From assembly GCA_902495075.1 (NCBI GenBank), contig CABUVO010000002.1, positions 1 to 64,000 on the forward strand: a DNA stretch of 64,000 nucleotides, read 5' to 3'. Below the pieces are notes generated by a model. The model worked only from the letters and a program-made list of their open reading frames with translations, made no database searches and was not told the DNA's origin. Shown piece after piece: positions 61,142-64,000 of this stretch; position 1 is the stretch's first letter; the number at the start of each line of letters is the position of its first letter. This stretch comes from an uncultured Porphyromonadaceae bacterium. GTDB lineage: Bacteria; Bacteroidota; Bacteroidia; Bacteroidales; Muribaculaceae. A program made the position numbers and the translations under genes.

Positions 61142-61206
61142 TTGATGTTAATAGTTTCGTTCATCCTTGACGACTTCGAACGCCTTTGCGCAAGAGCCGG
61201 CAAAAG

Positions 61207-61229
61207 AACGGAAACTGTTCTCCGTTTTT
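61207..61229 (+). terminator. Terminator after the ATPase module
   Basis: AACGGA (61207-61212) pairs with TCCGTT (61221-61226) across an 8-nt loop, followed by T residues. It closes the ATPase pair. Capsule transcripts would need antitermination to continue through it. Confidence 0.6.
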
Positions 61230-61275
61230 CATGAGCACACATAATAATCGAGCAATCAGAACAAAAAGATGATAA

Positions 61276-62418
61276 ATGTCTGTTGCCAATAAAAATAAGA
61301 AAGACTGTTGCGGATGCGGAGTATGCAGAGATGCGTGCCCGAAGAAATGCATTGTGATGAAAGAGGATAAGTTGGGTTTCCTTTATCCTGAAGTCATTGC
61401 AGATTCGTGTGTGGAATGCGGTCTTTGTGAACGAGTGTGTCCGTTTGAGCACCATGTGTTGAATTTGCCACGCAAAGCCTATGCCGCTTGGAACACCGAT
61501 AGAGTCGCGTACTCCCGTAGTTCATCAGGTGGCGCAGCCTATGCCTTGGGTTCTTATGTGATAGAGAACGGGGGAGTGGTGTATGGATGTGAAGGAAATG
61601 GTCTTGAAATAAAGCATGTACGTGTAGATTCACTTGATGATCTGAAAAGATTACAGGGATCAAAATATGTTCAGAGCAGTCTGACAGATATCTATAAAAA
61701 TATCAAATCGGATCTTGAATCGGGGAAAACAGTTTTGTTTACAGGCACTCCTTGTCAGACAGCAGCTGTAAGAAACTATGTAGGTAAAAAAGACGAGAAT
61801 CTTTATCTCGTGGATTTGATATGTCATGGAGTGCCATCGATGAAAATGTTGCGCGACCACATATCGGCAATAGTTCCAACTTACTTAAAAAGCACATTAA
61901 AAAATAATCCGACAGAAGTCTCAGTTTCATTTCGGAATGGTAATGAGTATCAATTAGAAGTGATATCGGAAGGCTTCAGATATTGTGGATTGTTACATAA
62001 AGATACATATATTAGAACATTTTTTAAAGGAACTACATGTCGTTATAGTTGTTATAATTGTCCGTTTGGAACCAATAAACGAGCAGGAGATTTGACAATC
62101 GGAGATTTCTGGGGATTTTCAAGTCCTGAGATTCTTCCCGAGCATGTAAGATCCGGATTGTCTGTCATGCTTCCAATCACAGATAAAGGTTTGCATCTCA
62201 TTGAAGCTGTAGGTTCCCGGATGCAAACTATAGAGCGCACTGTGAATGAAGCAGTGACAGGGAATGACCAGTTGAATCATTGTGTCTCAGACAGTATTAA
62301 AGCTAAGATTTTTAGAATAGCATATAGCATGTTGCCATTTGAGCTTAGTGCGAAAATCGCCATATTCCCTGAGAAGTTGAATACTTTAAGGCGGATGGTA
62401 ACTGCACGTTTAAAATGA
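61276..62418 (+). CDS. Coenzyme F420 hydrogenase/dehydrogenase beta-subunit-like protein
   Basis: A 380-residue iron-sulfur protein. Two 4Fe-4S motifs lie at the N-terminus: CCGCGVCRDACPKKC and CVECGLCERVCP. Then come the FrhB-like domains: YSRSSSGGAAYALGSYVIEN, LFTGTPCQTAAVRNYVG and LVDLICHGVPS, with a Cys-rich segment CRYSCYNCPFGTNKRAGDLTIGD. In polysaccharide loci this family is often next to pyruvyl transferase genes and may supply electrons for sugar modification; the reaction is unproven. It overlaps the flippase gene by 4 bp. Confidence 0.88.
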   Translation: MSVANKNKKDCCGCGVCRDACPKKCIVMKEDKLGFLYPEVIADSCVECGLCERVCPFEHHVLNLPRKAYAAWNTDRVAYSRSSSGGAAYALGSYVIENGGVVYGCEGNGLEIKHVRVDSLDDLKRLQGSKYVQSSLTDIYKNIKSDLESGKTVLFTGTPCQTAAVRNYVGKKDENLYLVDLICHGVPSMKMLRDHISAIVPTYLKSTLKNNPTEVSVSFRNGNEYQLEVISEGFRYCGLLHKDTYIRTFFKGTTCRYSCYNCPFGTNKRAGDLTIGDFWGFSSPEILPEHVRSGLSVMLPITDKGLHLIEAVGSRMQTIERTVNEAVTGNDQLNHCVSDSIKAKIFRIAYSMLPFELSAKIAIFPEKLNTLRRMVTARLK

Positions 62419-63968
62419 TCTCAGATAATAATAAACGGGTCGCAAAGAACACGATTTTGCTCTACGCAAGATTGCTGTTCGCACAGATTATAGGACTTTA
62501 TACCTCTCGAAAAGTATTGGAAATACTTGGAGTGGAGGATTTTGGCATCTACAATGTTGTGGGTGGCATTGTCGTTTTTATGACCTTCCTGAACGGTTCG
62601 ATGTCAGTTGCCACATCCAGATACCTTACTGTGGAATTGGGTAAAGGAGACGAGGCTGGATATCGGAAAGTTTTTGGAATGGCGTTCCATATTCATGCAG
62701 TTCTGTCATTGCTTGTGTTGCTTGGCGCTGAGACAGTGGGATTATGGTTCCTGAACACGCAGATGAATATTCCTGAAACACGAATGCATGCGGCTAATGT
62801 GATTTACCAGATATCAGTGATATCAACAGTATTAGGTATCATACAGACTCCTTACGGAGCTTCCATCACGGCTCATGAACACATGAACATATATGCATAT
62901 ATCGGCATCGAAGAAGTGATAGCAAAGCTATTGATAGTGCTTGGAATAGATTTCTTTGCCAAGAATGTCGATAATCTGGAGGTATATGCTTTTCTAATGC
63001 TCTGCGTGCAGATAATTAATTTTTGTATATATTTATTTTATTGTAGAAAGAAATTTGCATACTGCCGCGTATCCCGATTATGGGATAAGACATTGTTTCG
63101 CTCCATGTTCGGATTTACGGGTTGGAATCTGTTCGGCACAATAGCTTGGATATTGAAAGATCAAGGAGTAAATATTGTCTTGAATATATTTGGCGGTCCA
63201 TTGGTGAATGGAGCAAGAGGTGTTGCCGGGCAGGCTTCCGGAGCGGTAAGCAATATTGTAGGATGTTTCAATACAGCTGTCAGTCCGCAGATAACTAAGA
63301 ACTATGCTTCAGGAGATAAAAGGGGGCTGCACAGATTGATGATGCTGAGTTCAAAGATATCCTACATCTTGCTATTGATGTTGACGGTGCCAGTGCTTTA
63401 TGAATTGGATTTCCTGTTGAATATTTGGCTGGTCAAAGTTCCGGAACATACATTGGTATTTACAAAAATCATAATGATAGAAGGATTGATTGGAGTATTA
63501 GGGAATGCTTTTATTTCGCCTCTTCTGGCTACAGGAGATATAAAAAAATATCAAGTTATTGTGGGTTCAATAATGCTTTTGAATGTTCCATTGTCATGGA
63601 TATTGCTTAAATACGAGCTGCCGATATATGTTCCATTTGTTATATCGGTTGGATTAACAATTATTGCAGGAATTATAAGATTGTATTTATGCCATCAGAT
63701 GTTATCCTTTTCAGTTGTAAAGTATGTGAAAAATGTATTAATTCCTATCTGTATATTAACATTTTTATCATTTATTTCACTGGGAGTTATAGTTCATATT
63801 ATGGAAGAAGGATGGTTACGTTTGCTGGTCGTATGTTTTATGTCTATAATAATTATAGCATTTATTGCATATTTTATATGTTTTGACAAAAATGAACAAT
63901 CTAAGATATTAGAACTACTTACAAGTAAAATACGAAATAAATTGAGATGGCAAAACGAGTCGGCATAA
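62415..63968 (+). CDS. Wzx-type polysaccharide flippase
   Basis: A 517-residue membrane protein of the MVF/MATE superfamily with about 14 helices. The N-terminus VAKNTILLYARLLFAQIIGLYTS and LEILGVEDFGIYNVVGGIVVF are typical of O-antigen/capsule flippases. It moves lipid-linked repeat units across the inner membrane. It starts within the stop of the F420-like gene (ATGA) and itself overlaps the next gene by 22 bp, so the operon is tightly coupled. Confidence 0.9.
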   Translation: MISDNNKRVAKNTILLYARLLFAQIIGLYTSRKVLEILGVEDFGIYNVVGGIVVFMTFLNGSMSVATSRYLTVELGKGDEAGYRKVFGMAFHIHAVLSLLVLLGAETVGLWFLNTQMNIPETRMHAANVIYQISVISTVLGIIQTPYGASITAHEHMNIYAYIGIEEVIAKLLIVLGIDFFAKNVDNLEVYAFLMLCVQIINFCIYLFYCRKKFAYCRVSRLWDKTLFRSMFGFTGWNLFGTIAWILKDQGVNIVLNIFGGPLVNGARGVAGQASGAVSNIVGCFNTAVSPQITKNYASGDKRGLHRLMMLSSKISYILLLMLTVPVLYELDFLLNIWLVKVPEHTLVFTKIIMIEGLIGVLGNAFISPLLATGDIKKYQVIVGSIMLLNVPLSWILLKYELPIYVPFVISVGLTIIAGIIRLYLCHQMLSFSVVKYVKNVLIPICILTFLSFISLGVIVHIMEEGWLRLLVVCFMSIIIIAFIAYFICFDKNEQSKILELLTSKIRNKLRWQNESA

Positions 63969-64000
63969 TAACGTTTCATGCATCGCATAATTATGGCTCG
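63947..64000 (+). CDS. Polysaccharide pyruvyl transferase family protein, 5' end only
   Basis: ATG at 63947, cut by the window end after 18 codons. The visible start MAKRVGIITFHASHNYGS is the characteristic N-terminus of polysaccharide pyruvyl transferases, which add pyruvate ketals to sugars. Its place beside an F420 beta-like gene and a flippase agrees. Confidence 0.75.
   Translation, partial: MAKRVGIITFHASHNYGS

Overview
The window is chromosomal DNA from a Bacteroidales bacterium, most likely a gut Muribaculaceae-type organism (family-level placement is inference). The signs are a SusC/SusD pair, DUF6377 regulators, Bacteroidetes-type -7 boxes (TAnnTTTG) before many genes, weak Shine-Dalgarno use, lipoprotein signals, a UpxY-type antiterminator, and secreted proteins ending in an NLQGIRV-like C-terminal domain. 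No rRNA, tRNA or CRISPR array was seen.

Layout. 1-1195 is gene-free, repeat-rich DNA. 1196-3451 (-) holds three envelope proteins behind a structured leader. 3978-12923 is mostly housekeeping: a SUI1-like factor, a thioredoxin-fold lipoprotein without CXXC, pnp, an M3 dipeptidase, an EEP-family protein and two rhomboids. 13048-21902 holds a lipid kinase, a TPR membrane protein, a DUF6377 regulator, an ncRNA candidate, an M16 peptidase, a DusB-type synthase, a DUF2807 protein and a flippase. 22326-27513 is an accessory stretch: two secreted proteins sharing one C-terminal domain, a HigBA-type toxin-antitoxin pair, a MITE, a pRiA4b ORF-3 protein and several intergenic repeats.

27825-41566 is a polysaccharide utilization locus: DUF4886 lipoprotein, DUF6377 regulator, SusC, SusD, a surface glycan-binding-type lipoprotein, an MBL-fold lipoprotein and a single-chain GH3-GH10 enzyme. 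GH10 points to xylan or a xylan-like glycan. 41655-49874 (-) is the conserved envelope cluster DUF6242, DUF6089, uppS, bamA, two ompH/skp genes, then murI and a small TPR protein. 50086-57701 (-) holds ribD, a DUF4421 protein, mltG, hpf, xerC, rpsU, a gamma carbonic anhydrase-like protein and an M24 aminopeptidase.

The right end (57702-64000) is the most interesting part. A heptamer array, a GGCGCGCC palindrome, twelve copies of an 18-bp repeat and a structured repeat (a second, inverted copy lies at 31-160) lead into a 183-bp segment bounded by 25-bp inverted repeats (24/25 matches). That segment carries a -7 box facing a upxY gene, which is the architecture of a phase-variable capsule promoter. 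After upxY comes a two-gene module, an ABC/AAA15-type ATPase plus a small protein with a possible PD-(D/E)XK-like core, bracketed by its own promoter and terminator. Then come polysaccharide genes: an F420 dehydrogenase beta-like protein, a flippase, and the start of a pyruvyl transferase. The ATPase pair looks like a cargo module, possibly for defence, inside a phase-variable polysaccharide operon.
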